Origin: Shumkonia mesophila
GTDB taxonomy: Bacteria; Pseudomonadota; Alphaproteobacteria; Rhodospirillales; Shumkoniaceae
Direction: 5' to 3'
DNA length: 64,000 nucleotides
Assembly: GCF_026163695.1 (NCBI RefSeq)
Contig: NZ_JAOTID010000008.1
Span: 113,217-177,216 of the forward strand
The translations under genes and the position numbers were made by a program. Shown here in pieces: positions 24,254 through 32,700 of this stretch. Numbering within the stretch: position 1 is the stretch's first letter; the number at the start of each line of letters is the position of its first letter. The notes under the pieces were generated by a model. It was not told the origin of the DNA. It was given only the letters and a program-made list of their open reading frames with translations, and ran no database searches.

Positions 24254-25066
24254 TCACCGCCCCGACAGCACCTCGATCTGCTCGGGGTGGGTCGCCTCGA
24301 TCAGCGGGCCGTTCCAGGTCTTGATCCAGCCGCGCACGCGGATTTGCGTCCCCTCCAGCGCCAGCGGATCGAGCCCGGCGGCGACGAAGGACGCCAGGAT
24401 GTCGGCATCGATCGTCACCGTGAAATCGTCGCGCCAGTCCTGGGCGAAGTTGAGGAACACGCGGTCGCGCACGCGCGCCGCCCGCAGCACGCCGGCCTCG
24501 ACGATCTGAAAGGTTCCCTCGTCGCGCTTGACCGTTTCGGCGGTACGCAGCCGATAGAAAGGATGGCCCCAGATTCCCCGCCCTTGGCGGCGCGCCACCT
24601 CTTCGCGGGCGTACATCTCGGCGGCCAGCGCCCGGTTGTCGGGGAAGGTGTAGACCCGGGCCAAGCCACGGCTCAGCATCTCGCCCTGCACCCAGGTGTC
24701 GGCGCCGACGAACAGATGGGCCAGTGCGCGGCGGTAGCGGTCCATGCGGGCGCCGCCATAGGCGAGGCGCACGGTACGCCCCCGGGTCAGTTCGGCAAGT
24801 GCCTGGCGGGCGGTTTCGGCCAGCGGCCATTCGACGAAGCCGGGGCGGCCCAAGGGTAATTTTGGCGCCTGGAGGCCGACCAGACGGACCTGGCGGCCGT
24901 CACCCAGCCGCAGCGTGTCGCCGTCGATCACCTCGATGACGGCGGCCGAACCTCCCGCTTCCAGCCGCCCCTCGATGTCGGCGGCGCCAGTCCCGCCGGC
25001 CACCATCGTCCATCCCGGCGCGACGGCCAGGAACAGGACCAGGCGCAGCCGGGGCAGGCACGGCAT
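24254..25066 (-). CDS. Secreted thermonuclease (SNase-like) family protein
   Basis: This 270-residue protein has an N-terminal hydrophobic signal (LRLVLFLAVAPGWTMVAGGT). A staphylococcal-nuclease-like OB-fold sits at about 40-160, with VIEVIDGDTLRLGDGRQVRLVGLQ-type sequence (Asp in DGDT, Arg in VRLVGL), then YRRALAHLF and GLARVYTFPDNRALAAEM. The C-terminal 110 residues form a second beta-rich domain. These enzymes cut DNA or RNA with Ca2+; the cytosolic or periplasmic target is unknown. The start lies seven bases after the cydX stop, so it is probably the last gene of the cytochrome bd operon, which is an unusual companion. Confidence 0.85.
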   Translation of the reverse strand: MPCLPRLRLVLFLAVAPGWTMVAGGTGAADIEGRLEAGGSAAVIEVIDGDTLRLGDGRQVRLVGLQAPKLPLGRPGFVEWPLAETARQALAELTRGRTVRLAYGGARMDRYRRALAHLFVGADTWVQGEMLSRGLARVYTFPDNRALAAEMYAREEVARRQGRGIWGHPFYRLRTAETVKRDEGTFQIVEAGVLRAARVRDRVFLNFAQDWRDDFTVTIDADILASFVAAGLDPLALEGTQIRVRGWIKTWNGPLIEATHPEQIEVLSGR

Positions 25067-25073
25067 CGGCCGG

Positions 25074-25178
25074 TTATTTGCCGCCGGTGTCGTCGGCGTC
25101 GAGTTCCATCCACATGGCGTTGAGGATGGCCAGCACGACGATGAACCCCAGTCCCAGAACCCACGCGAAATACCACAT
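25074..25178 (-). CDS. cydX: Cytochrome bd oxidase small subunit CydX
   Basis: This 34-residue reading frame is too short for most gene finders. It starts MWYFAWVLGLGFIVVLAILN and ends MELDADDTGGK. The MWYFAW opening, single membrane helix and acidic tail are the CydX (YbgT) signature; E. coli CydX is 37 residues. CydX stabilises the CydAB haem site in the inner membrane. It lies 13 bases after cydB and seven before the nuclease, so it is within the operon. Confidence 0.95.
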   Translation of the reverse strand: MWYFAWVLGLGFIVVLAILNAMWMELDADDTGGK

Positions 25179-25191
25179 AGCCTTGGCCTCC

Positions 25192-26337
25192 TCAGTAGGT
25201 TCCGCTCGGGTTGCCTTCGACGTATTCGGCCGTCACCTTGCCCCGCAACACCCGGAATACCCACGACGTGTAGGCAAGGATGATCGGCATGAAAACGAGC
25301 GTCGCGACCAGCATGATAAATAGGGTGAGGTGACTGGAAGACGAGTCCCACACCGTCAGGCTGCTGCCCGGGTCGGTACTGGACGGAAGCAGGAACGGGA
25401 ACATGCTGACGCCCACCGTGCCGACGACGCCGGCAACGCCGGCAGCACTGGCCACGAACGCCGCCCCCGGGCGGCGCATTTTCAGCAGCAGCACGGCGCC
25501 GACGGCGCCAACGATGCCGAGGCCCGGCACCACCATCGTCAACGGCCACGCGGCGTAGTTGGCGAGCCAGCCGCCGGTCCTGACCACCACCTCCTTGCCC
25601 AGGGGGTTGGAGGGCCCGTCGTTGATCGAGGCCGCCGCGAAGGCGTAGCCGTCGATGCCATAGGCGATCCACGCCCCGGCGGCGACGAAGAGGGCCACCA
25701 TGAGCGGTGCCGCCAGCATCGCCGCAAACGCCCCGCGCGCCGCGATGACCCCTTCGGTCTTGAGCGCGATGAAAATGCCGCCGTGCATGACGAGCATGGC
25801 GACGCTGATCACCCCGCAAAGCAGGGCGAACGGGTTGAGCAAGTCGAAGAAGCCGCCGGTGTAGGTGACCCTGAGCGTCTCGTCGAAGGCGAACGGCACC
25901 CCCTGCAGTACGTTGCCCACCGCCACCCCGAAGATGAGAGATGGCACGAAGCCCCCGACGGTGAGCGCGCCGTCCCAGGCGTTGCGCCAGCGGGGCGACG
26001 GCAGCTTGCCCCGGAATTTGAAGCCGACGGGGCGCAGGATGAGGGCCACCAGCACCAGGAACATGGCAATGTAGAAGCCCGAAAAGCTGACCGCGTAGAG
26101 CGGCGGCCAGGCGGCGAAGATGGCGCCGCCACCCAGGATGAACCACACCTGGTTTCCCTCCCACACCGGGCCCAGGCAGTTGATGAGCACGCGCCGTTCG
26201 GTGTCGGTGCGCCCGACCACCGGCAGCAGCGCCGCCACGCCGAGGTCGAAGCCGTCCATGATGGCAAAGCCGATCAAGAGCACGCCCAGCAGCACCCACC
26301 AGATGACGCGCAGCGTTTCGTAATCGAGGAACGTCAT
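25192..26337 (-). CDS. cydB: Cytochrome d ubiquinol oxidase subunit II
   Basis: CydB is the structural partner of CydA in the bd-type quinol oxidase, which reduces oxygen to water with high affinity. The 381-residue protein has family length and begins [20 protein letters not shown]. It shows [19 protein letters not shown] near 24-42 and the [20 protein letters not shown] motif near 60. The rest comprises about eight or nine membrane helices. It sits 15 bases downstream of cydA and upstream of cydX. No cydDC assembly transporter genes are nearby. Confidence 0.97.
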   Translation of the reverse strand: MTFLDYETLRVIWWVLLGVLLIGFAIMDGFDLGVAALLPVVGRTDTERRVLINCLGPVWEGNQVWFILGGGAIFAAWPPLYAVSFSGFYIAMFLVLVALILRPVGFKFRGKLPSPRWRNAWDGALTVGGFVPSLIFGVAVGNVLQGVPFAFDETLRVTYTGGFFDLLNPFALLCGVISVAMLVMHGGIFIALKTEGVIAARGAFAAMLAAPLMVALFVAAGAWIAYGIDGYAFAAASINDGPSNPLGKEVVVRTGGWLANYAAWPLTMVVPGLGIVGAVGAVLLLKMRRPGAAFVASAAGVAGVVGTVGVSMFPFLLPSSTDPGSSLTVWDSSSSHLTLFIMLVATLVFMPIILAYTSWVFRVLRGKVTAEYVEGNPSGTY

Positions 26338-26352
26338 AGCTGCCTCCCTTCC

Positions 26353-27903
26353 CTATGCCGCCAACTCGGGCTTGGACGTCGGATGCTCGCCGTAGGGCCC
26401 GATGCGCGCGTACTTGACCATCAGGAAGACGTCGACGACGGCCAGCGCCGAATAGAACACGATGAAGCCGACGAGGCTCAGCGACACCATGCCGGCCGAT
26501 ACCCCGGAAACCCCGGCGAAGGTCGGCAGCACGCCCTCGATCGCCCACGGCTGGCGCCCGTACTCGGCGACGATCCAGCCGAGTTCCGAGGAAATCCACG
26601 GCAGCGGCAGGCTGAGGACGGCGAGCTTGAGGTACCAGCGGTAACGGTCGAGCCGCCGCCGCGCCGACAGGTAAAAGGCGAAGGCGAAGAAGGCGATGAA
26701 GTAGAAGCCCAAGCCCACCATGATCCGGAACGACCAGAACAGCGGCGCCACATTGGGCACCGTGTCCCACGCCGCCGCCCGGATCTGTTCGTCGGTGGCC
26801 TTCGCCGGGTCTTCGGCGTGGCGCTTGAGCAGCAGGCCGTATCCCAGGGTATCCGAAGTAGCTTCGAGAAGGTCGCGAGCCTGAGTGTTGTTCGGATCGG
26901 CCCTGAGTTCGCGCAGGGCGGTATAGGCCATGATGCCGGTGCGCACCTTGCCTTCGGCCCTCTGCACCAGTTCGTTGATGCCGGGAACCTCCTTGCTGAT
27001 CGAGCGCGTCGCAATCAGCCCCAGCATCCAGGGGATCTTGACCTCGTAATGGGTGGTGCGGGCCTCGCGGTCGGGCAGGCCGAAGACGGTGAAGGCCGCC
27101 GGCGCCTCCTCGGTTTCCCACATGCCCTCGATGGCGGCGATCTTCATCTTCTGGTGCTCGGTCGCTGTGTAGCCGCTCTCGTCGCCCAGGACGACGACGG
27201 AAAGCGCCGAGGCCAGGCCGAAGCTGGCGGCCACCGTCATCGAGCGCTTGGCGAAGGCCAGGTCGCGCCCGCGCAGGACGTAGAAGGCGCTGATCGCCAT
27301 CACGAAGATGGCGCCCGTCACGTAGCCGGCACCCACCGTGTGGACGAATTTCGACTGCGCCACCGGGTTGAAGAAGACGTCGTAGAAGTCGGTCAGCTCC
27401 ATGCGCATGGTCTGGTAGTTGAAATGCGCCCCCACCGGATTCTGCATCCAGGCGTTGGCGATGAGAATCCACAGCGCCGAGAGGTTGGAGCCGATAGCGA
27501 CCAGCCAGGTCACGGTCAGGTGCCCAAGCTTCGAGAGTTTGTCCCAGCCGAAGAAGAAAAGCCCGACGAAGGTGGCCTCCAGGAAAAACGCCATCAGCCC
27601 CTCGACGGCCAGCGGCACGCCGAAGATGTCGCCGACGTACTGCGAGTAGTAGGCCCAGTTGGTGCCGAACTGGAATTCCATGGTGATGCCGGTGGCCACC
27701 CCCATGGCGAAATTGATGCCGAACAGCAGGCCCCAGAACTTGGTCATGTCGCGCCAGACGGGGCGCCCGGTCATCACATAGACGCTTTCCATGATGGCGA
27801 CGATGAGGCTGAGCCCCAGCGTCAGCGGCACGAACAGGAAGTGGTAAAGGGCGGTCAGCGCGAACTGCAGGCGCGACAACTCGACCACGTCGAGGTCAAA
27901 CAT
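26353..27903 (-). CDS. cydA: Cytochrome d ubiquinol oxidase subunit I
   Basis: CydA carries the three haems and the quinol site of cytochrome bd. The 516-residue length indicates a long Q-loop, as in the E. coli type. It begins MFDLDVVELSRLQFALTALY with haem-ligand His near residue 21 (LYHFLF). It has GRPVWRDMTKFWGLLFGINF near 50-70 and the conserved GWIVAEYGRQPW near 425. The start at 27903 matches the family N-terminus and overlaps the end of the upstream small gene by eight bases. This oxidase supports respiration at low oxygen or under sulfide or cyanide stress. Confidence 0.98.
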   Translation of the reverse strand: MFDLDVVELSRLQFALTALYHFLFVPLTLGLSLIVAIMESVYVMTGRPVWRDMTKFWGLLFGINFAMGVATGITMEFQFGTNWAYYSQYVGDIFGVPLAVEGLMAFFLEATFVGLFFFGWDKLSKLGHLTVTWLVAIGSNLSALWILIANAWMQNPVGAHFNYQTMRMELTDFYDVFFNPVAQSKFVHTVGAGYVTGAIFVMAISAFYVLRGRDLAFAKRSMTVAASFGLASALSVVVLGDESGYTATEHQKMKIAAIEGMWETEEAPAAFTVFGLPDREARTTHYEVKIPWMLGLIATRSISKEVPGINELVQRAEGKVRTGIMAYTALRELRADPNNTQARDLLEATSDTLGYGLLLKRHAEDPAKATDEQIRAAAWDTVPNVAPLFWSFRIMVGLGFYFIAFFAFAFYLSARRRLDRYRWYLKLAVLSLPLPWISSELGWIVAEYGRQPWAIEGVLPTFAGVSGVSAGMVSLSLVGFIVFYSALAVVDVFLMVKYARIGPYGEHPTSKPELAA

Positions 27904-28144
27904 GATGGACGGTCCTCCGCGAATCGGTCGAATGGCAGAACAGGGTCGGCGACGGGCCGGCGGGGACGACGGGGGAAGCGGCACCGAGGATGGCCCGCTC
28001 CATCGTTTCGGGAGTCACCTCTGGGCGATGGGCCGGGCCGAAAAAGGCAATGTAGAGGGCAGCCAGCGCCAGCACCTTGACGACCAGCACGACCGCAATC
28101 TCGCGCGCCAGCGGGTGGCGCAACCGCATCCTTCGATGGACCAT
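27896..28144 (-). CDS. CydP-like small membrane protein
   Basis: This 82-residue protein, or 77 if the second ATG at 28129 is used, contains LREI-type sequence HPLAREIAVVLVVKVLALAA and one membrane helix near residues 15-37, followed by a soluble tail. The 'LAREI.LVL.LK' motif plus one helix matches the putative bd-oxidase small subunit called CydP in beta- and gammaproteobacteria. Its stop overlaps the cydA start region by eight bases, so it is the first gene of the cyd operon. Neither start has a well-spaced ribosome site. The tail after residue 45 is not recognisable. Family call is from memory. Confidence 0.7.
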   Translation of the reverse strand: MVHRRMRLRHPLAREIAVVLVVKVLALAALYIAFFGPAHRPEVTPETMERAILGAASPVVPAGPSPTLFCHSTDSRRTVHHV

Positions 28145-28341
28145 TTCCTCGACGGCCCCCTAAGCAGTGGGGCTCCCGTGTTCTCCCCCGGCCCATGGCG
28201 GGCCGGCCTCCCCCAGCATAATCCTTTGGATCGCCAATTCCAGCCCTTTGGGATGCAAATAATCGCCACCCGCAGGATGACCGCCGCCGCCCAGTCGTGC
28301 TATGCTGGCCGTCTCCGCCTGTTCGCAAGGAACGCCCGATC

Positions 28342-29829
28342 ATGAAGATGCCCATCCCCGATTCCACCGTCATCGCCAAGCGCGACGAGATCATCGCGGC
28401 GATCAAGGCGATCGTGCCGGGCGATGGCGTGATCGTGGATGAGGACGCGCTGCGCGTCTATGAATGCGACGGGCTGACCGCGTATCACCAGTTGCCCCTC
28501 ATCGTGGTACTGCCCGAGACCGTCGGCCAAGTCTCGAAGATCCTCAAATACTGCCACGATGCCGGGGTCAAGGTGGTGCCGCGCGGGGCTGGCACCTCGC
28601 TTTCCGGCGGCGCCCTGCCGGTGGCCGACGGCATCACGCTGGCCATGGGCAAGTTCAACAAGATCCTCGAGATCGACTGGGACAACCGCTGCGTCGTCAC
28701 CCAGCCCGGCGTCACCAACCTGGCCCTGACCGGCGCCGTGCAGCACAAGGGCTTCTACTACGCGCCCGATCCGTCCAGCCAGATTGCCTGTTCGATCGGC
28801 GGCAACGTCGCCGAGAATGCCGGCGGCGTGCATTGCCTGAAGTACGGGTTGACCACCAACAACCTGCTCGGCGTCGAGATGGTGCTGATGAACGGCGAAG
28901 TGGTCCGCCTGGGCGGCCGCCACATGGACTCCGAGGCGTACGACCTGCTGGGCATCGCTACCGGCTCGGAGGGCCTCCTGGGCGTCATCACCGAAGTCAC
29001 GGTGCGCATCCTCCAGAAGCCGGAAATCGCCCGCGCGCTGCTCATCGGCTTTCCCTCCAACGAATCGGCCGGCGACTGCGTCGCCGCCATCATCTCGGCC
29101 GGCATCATCCCTGGCGGCATGGAGATGATGGACCGCCTGGCCACCAAGGCCAGTGAGGATTTCGTCCATGCCGGCTATCCGCTCGACGTCGAGGCCATTC
29201 TGATCGTCGAACTGGACGGCCCGGGGGCCGAGGTCGCCCACCTGATCGAGCGCGTGCGCTCCATCGCCGAGGACTGCGGCGCCGTCTCCGTCAGGGTCAG
29301 CGAGAGCGAGGCCGAGCGGCTGAAATTCTGGGCCGGCCGCAAGGCGGCCTTCCCGGCGGTGGGCCGCCTGGCCCCCGACTACTACTGTATGGATGGCACC
29401 ATCCCGCGCCACCGGCTGGCCGAGGTGCTGTCCGCCATCCGCCAGATGACCGGCCGCTATGGGCTCGACGTCGCCAATGTCTTTCACGCCGGTGACGGCA
29501 ACCTGCACCCGCTGATTCTCTACGACGCCAACAATCCCGGCGAGTTGGAGAAAGCCGAAGCCTTCGGCGCCGACATCCTGACCTTGTGCGTCGAGGTGGG
29601 CGGCGTCCTGACCGGTGAGCACGGGGTGGGGGTCGAGAAGCGCGACCTGATGGGCACCATGTTCGACGAGGCCGACCTCGCCCACCAGGAACGCTTGAAG
29701 TGCGCCTTCGACCCGGGCGGCCTGCTCAATCCTGGCAAGGTCTTCCCGACGCTGCACAACTGCGCCGAGTTGGGCCGCGTCCACGTCAAGGGCGGCCAGA
29801 CCCGATTCCCGGACATCCCGAGGTTCTAG
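28342..29829 (+). CDS. glcD: FAD-linked glycolate/D-lactate-type dehydrogenase, GlcD family
   Basis: This 495-residue flavoprotein oxidises a 2-hydroxy acid such as glycolate. The N-terminal FAD-binding PCMH domain has PRGAGTSLSGGALP near 88-101 and PDPSSQIACSIGGNVAENAGG near 150-170. The C-terminal cap and oxidase domain ends with VFHAGDGNLHPL near 390, VLTGEHGVGVEKR near 435 and DPGGLLNPGKVFP near 470. Full length compares with E. coli GlcD (499). The partner subunits glcE and glcF are not downstream; an intergenic repeat follows instead. It is divergent from the cyd operon. Gcl at 52.9-54.7 kb could use the glyoxylate produced. Confidence 0.92.
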   Translation: MKMPIPDSTVIAKRDEIIAAIKAIVPGDGVIVDEDALRVYECDGLTAYHQLPLIVVLPETVGQVSKILKYCHDAGVKVVPRGAGTSLSGGALPVADGITLAMGKFNKILEIDWDNRCVVTQPGVTNLALTGAVQHKGFYYAPDPSSQIACSIGGNVAENAGGVHCLKYGLTTNNLLGVEMVLMNGEVVRLGGRHMDSEAYDLLGIATGSEGLLGVITEVTVRILQKPEIARALLIGFPSNESAGDCVAAIISAGIIPGGMEMMDRLATKASEDFVHAGYPLDVEAILIVELDGPGAEVAHLIERVRSIAEDCGAVSVRVSESEAERLKFWAGRKAAFPAVGRLAPDYYCMDGTIPRHRLAEVLSAIRQMTGRYGLDVANVFHAGDGNLHPLILYDANNPGELEKAEAFGADILTLCVEVGGVLTGEHGVGVEKRDLMGTMFDEADLAHQERLKCAFDPGGLLNPGKVFPTLHNCAELGRVHVKGGQTRFPDIPRF

Positions 29830-30073
29830 GGCCCCCTCTCCCCTTCCTCCCGTCACGCCCGATCACCGCATCTTTTTGCTGGCACCTGCCTGCGCGAAAC
29901 CGAAGCGGCTTCGCTTCGGCGAAGGCAGGCCCACGTCTTCATAAACGCCGGAAGCAAAGACGTAGATGGCCGAATCAAGCCCGGCCATAACGACTTAAGG
30001 GAGCGTAAGGAGACAGGCGCCCGCCCCAAGTACGGGTATGCCGATGAATGGGAACCGGACGGAGTATCGCCCG
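29830..30073. repeat. Intergenic repeat; 45-bp inverted copy at 29885-29929
   Basis: Positions 29885-29929 are the reverse complement of 13216-13260 with one mismatch (44/45). The unit folds into a hairpin through GCGCGAAACCGAAGCGGCTT and CGCTTCGGCGAAGGC. The rest of the gap shows no gene. It lies 3' of glcD and 3' of the convergent small-protein gene, so it may serve as a bidirectional transcript end. Confidence 0.75.
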
Positions 30074-30418
30074 TTATTCGTCGAACTCGGATTCGCCCCC
30101 TTCCTCGAAATGAGGCTCGCCGATCTCGCGCTCGCCTTCGGCATCGGCCTCCGCATCCTCTTCCTCGACGACGGGCTCGCTGCGGCCTGCCTTGGTTTTC
30201 TTCGGCGGCTTGACGCCAGCGGCCACGGCTTTTTCGGCGACCTCGCGGTCGGCCGCTTCCTTTTCCAGACGGAGCGCCCTGAGGCGCACCGTCTTGGCCG
30301 CCGTCACCCGCTTGGCTTTCTCGTAGTCGCTGAGCCCCTTGGCTTCCCCCGCCTTCGGCTTGGCGAACTGCGCGTGGGCGCGGCGGCGGGCTTCTTCGGC
30401 CTTGTGTCCCGATTTCAT
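30074..30418 (-). CDS. Small highly charged protein, unknown function
   Basis: This 114-residue protein starts at the ATG complementary to 30416-30418 with a good GGAGG eight bases upstream. The first two thirds are basic and helical (Lys/Arg/Ala-rich: KAEEARRRAHAQFAKPKAGE). The last 35 residues are strongly acidic (EEEDAEADAEGEREIGEPHF). There is no signal peptide, membrane segment or Cys. The basic-then-acidic polarity suggests a disordered or nucleic-acid-associated protein, but no family is recognised. It converges on glcD across a repeat. Confidence 0.65.
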   Translation of the reverse strand: MKSGHKAEEARRRAHAQFAKPKAGEAKGLSDYEKAKRVTAAKTVRLRALRLEKEAADREVAEKAVAAGVKPPKKTKAGRSEPVVEEEDAEADAEGEREIGEPHFEEGGESEFDE

Positions 30419-30809
30419 GTGGCGGTCCTCCGGTTCAGGCAGGATGACGGGGCGCGATGGCGCGCCGATGACGGTGAAACAGCGGCGGGCGCCCCTAGGG
30501 GTCGTCCTGCCGCCGAAAGCGGTTCTGCCGCCGGCACACCGGCTAGCAAGGCAGACGGGAACTGGCGGCACCGGGCTCCCGGAACCGGCCCCTGCCGGTT
30601 CGGCCCCAGCCGATCGCCACTCGATTGTAGCCGATCACGGACGGCGGAGATACCGGGAATGACGAATCGCCCGTTCGCCCCCGCGACCGCCGGCCCGCTT
30701 AAGGGTATTTGCCGATACCCGACGGCGCCGGGCCGGCCCTATAGTCGAAGGTGTCGACGCCCTCCGCGGGATCGCGGGGTGCCAAAGACATAATCCAATG
30801 GGAGGAACT
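30419..30809. promoter_or_regulatory. Divergent intergenic region, 391 bp, with inverted repeat at 30703-30720
   Basis: The only clear structure is GGGTAT-TTGCCG-ATACCC (30703-30720), a perfect 6-bp inverted repeat with a six-base spacer about 90 bases before the TctC gene. A TATAGT about 20 bases after it could be part of a promoter. Positions 30440-30690 show no gene that I would trust. The region is in the right place to hold an operator for the orphan binding protein. Confidence 0.4.
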
Positions 30810-31775
30810 ATGACGTCTTTCAAGAAAATCACAATAACGGCGGCGGCCGCGGTACTCGCCGCAACTTTCGCGCTGGCAGTTCCCGCTGCGGCGGAATTCC
30901 CGGACAAGCCGGTGAGCTACATCATCCCCTTCAAGCCTGGTGGCGAATCCGACGTCACGGCCCGCTTCCAGCAGCCATTCTTCAAAAAGATGTTCGGCCA
31001 GGACCTGGTGATTTCCTACAAGGACGGCGGCGGCGGCGCGGTGGCCTGGGCCCAGATCAACGGCATGGCCGGCAATGGCTACGTCGTCATGGGCACCAAT
31101 CTGCCCCACATCGTCCTGCAGCCGGCGCAGAAGGATGTCGGATACAAGACCGAGGAGTTGGTCAACATCCACATGTTCCACTACACGCCGAGCGCCATCG
31201 TGGTGAAGGACGACAGCGAGTTCAAGACGCTCAAGGACTTCATCGACTACGCCAAGGCCAATCCCGGCAAGATCACCATGTCGGGCACCGGCAAGGGCAC
31301 CACCTCCCATCTCGTCTCCGTCACCTTCGACAAGATGGCAGGCGTCAAGACCACTTATGTGGCGTTCTCCGGCACTGCACCGGCGGCAACCGCGCTGCTC
31401 GGCGGACAGGTCTCGGCCCAGTGGGGATACCCCACTGTCCCCGCCCAGTATCCCGGCACCCGCATGCTGGCGGTGGCCATGGACAAGCGCCATTCCGGCT
31501 TCCCCAACGTGCCGACCTTCAAGGAACTGGGTTTCGACCTGGTCGACGGCACCTATCGCGGCATCGCCGTGCCGAAATCGACGCCCGAGCCCGTCCGCAA
31601 GAAGCTGGGTGAGATGTTCGAGGCCATCAACCATGATCCGGCCTTTATCAAGCAGATGGAAGACGCCGGCTTCGCCATGCTCAACGCCCCCTACGGCCCC
31701 GAGCTGGACAAGTTCATGGCCAAGGCCAGGAAGGACATCCTGACCTCGGCCAAGGAGGCCGGCATCCTTCAGTAG
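30810..31775 (+). CDS. TctC-family tripartite tricarboxylate transporter binding protein
   Basis: This 321-residue periplasmic solute-binding protein starts at ATG 30810 after a perfect GGAGG; an ATG 12 bases earlier is less well placed. A signal peptide (AAAAVLAATFALAVPAAA) is followed by the Bug/TctC fold: FPDKPVSYIIPFKPGGESDV near 28-47, NPGKITMSGTGKGTTSH near 150 and FPNVPTFKELGFDL near 235. TctC proteins bind carboxylates for a TctAB symporter. No tctA or tctB is next to it and a terminator follows, so it is an orphan. It may serve a distant permease or act as a sensor. Ligand unknown. Confidence 0.92.
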   Translation: MTSFKKITITAAAAVLAATFALAVPAAAEFPDKPVSYIIPFKPGGESDVTARFQQPFFKKMFGQDLVISYKDGGGGAVAWAQINGMAGNGYVVMGTNLPHIVLQPAQKDVGYKTEELVNIHMFHYTPSAIVVKDDSEFKTLKDFIDYAKANPGKITMSGTGKGTTSHLVSVTFDKMAGVKTTYVAFSGTAPAATALLGGQVSAQWGYPTVPAQYPGTRMLAVAMDKRHSGFPNVPTFKELGFDLVDGTYRGIAVPKSTPEPVRKKLGEMFEAINHDPAFIKQMEDAGFAMLNAPYGPELDKFMAKARKDILTSAKEAGILQ

Positions 31776-31805
31776 ACGCCGTCCCTTCCTCGGTAAGCTT
31801 CAGAC

Positions 31806-31842
31806 GCCCGCGCCGGCCTTCGGCGCGGGCGTTCGCTTTTCC
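31806..31842 (+). terminator. Intrinsic terminator after the TctC gene
   Basis: A 9-bp GC stem GCCCGCGCC / GGCGCGGGC with a seven-base loop is followed by GTTCGCTTTT. The T run is slightly delayed. Confidence 0.75.
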
Positions 31843-31956
31843 GGGGCAAGGCAAATTTGGAGCGCCAGGTTTCGGCGCCCCCGCCGTGTAACCTTCCTGG
31901 ATGGCGGTTTTGCCGGGCGTACGGGATCGCGCCCAGCGTCCAAGGAGGTTTCAACA

Positions 31957-32571
31957 ATGATTTCCGGTACCAGTTCCTACTTCGATGGCTCGGCGGCTTC
32001 GTTGCTGGCGCAGCTTTTCCAACGGATGGACACCGACGGCGACGCCGCCGTGACCGAAAGCGAATTCCTGTCGGCGATGGACGGGGCGTCGAGCGCCTCG
32101 ACGACGGCGGCGGAGGTGTTCGCCGGCCTCGACACCGACGGCGACGGCACCTTGAGTCAACTGGAATTCGTGTCGGCCGCGCAACAGCTCGACCCGGCGG
32201 ACATGGCGGTGCTGCTGTCCGCCCAGGAGGATCGCTTCACACCGCCGGAAGACCTGTTCGCCAAAATGGATGCCAATGGTGACGGCGCCATCGACGAAGA
32301 GGAATTCCTGGCCGCCGCCGAGGAAGCGGGCAGCGGCATCTCGGACGACCAGCTGAAAGAAGTGTTTACCGAACTCGACGCCAACGGCGACGGGTCGGTC
32401 GACGAGGAGGAATTCGCAGCGGCCGCGAGCGAGGCCGCCCCGCCGCCCCAGGCCGGCGGCGCCTCGTCGGAAGAGGAGGACGAGGATTACGATTCGCTGG
32501 ATACCAACCAGGACGGCGTCGTTTCCCTGGCCGAACTTCTGGCGGCAGGCATCGGTACGGAGGGGGCCTGA
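31957..32571 (+). CDS. EF-hand protein with five calcium-binding loops
   Basis: This 204-residue acidic cytoplasmic protein (no signal peptide) has a strong AAGGAGG ribosome site. Five canonical 12-residue EF-hand loops are visible at about 25-36 (DTDGDAAVTESE), 59-70 (DTDGDGTLSQLE), 105-116 (DANGDGAIDEEE), 141-152 (DANGDGSVDEEE) and 182-193 (DTNQDGVVSLAE). All keep Asp1, Asp/Asn3, Asp5, Gly6 except the first, which has Ala6, and all end in Glu12. Loops pair as 1+2 and 3+4 in a calmodulin-like way, with the fifth after a Glu-rich linker. It is monocistronic between two terminators. Its partner and role are unknown. Confidence 0.93.
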   Translation: MISGTSSYFDGSAASLLAQLFQRMDTDGDAAVTESEFLSAMDGASSASTTAAEVFAGLDTDGDGTLSQLEFVSAAQQLDPADMAVLLSAQEDRFTPPEDLFAKMDANGDGAIDEEEFLAAAEEAGSGISDDQLKEVFTELDANGDGSVDEEEFAAAASEAAPPPQAGGASSEEEDEDYDSLDTNQDGVVSLAELLAAGIGTEGA

Positions 32572-32601
32572 GCACCGAGACGTCAGGTGTGACGGGCAGT
32601 G

Positions 32602-32687
32602 GGGCCGTTCCCGACACCACCCATCCCCGTTGGGGAACGGCCCATCCGGCCGCGCCGCCACCCCCCGGTGGGCGCGGCCGGTTTTTT
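32602..32687 (+). terminator. Double hairpin terminator after the EF-hand gene
   Basis: An 11-bp stem (GGGCCGTTCCC / GGGAACGGCCC, 32602-32643) is followed by a 9-bp stem GGCCGCGCC / GGCGCGGCC ending in GGTTTTTT at 32682-32687. The second is a good intrinsic terminator. It also separates the gene from the convergent deaminase. Confidence 0.85.
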
Positions 32688-32700
32688 GGCCGCTAAAGCC

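Noticed and set aside
25179-27472. Very long minus-strand frame running through cydA and cydB in another register, ending in the nuclease
   Set aside because: Only its last 270 codons (24254-25066) are a real gene; the rest is out of frame with cydAB and has no motifs.
25330-28080. 916-codon plus-strand frame opposite the cyd operon
   Set aside because: It is an antisense shadow with repetitive charged composition and no ribosome site.
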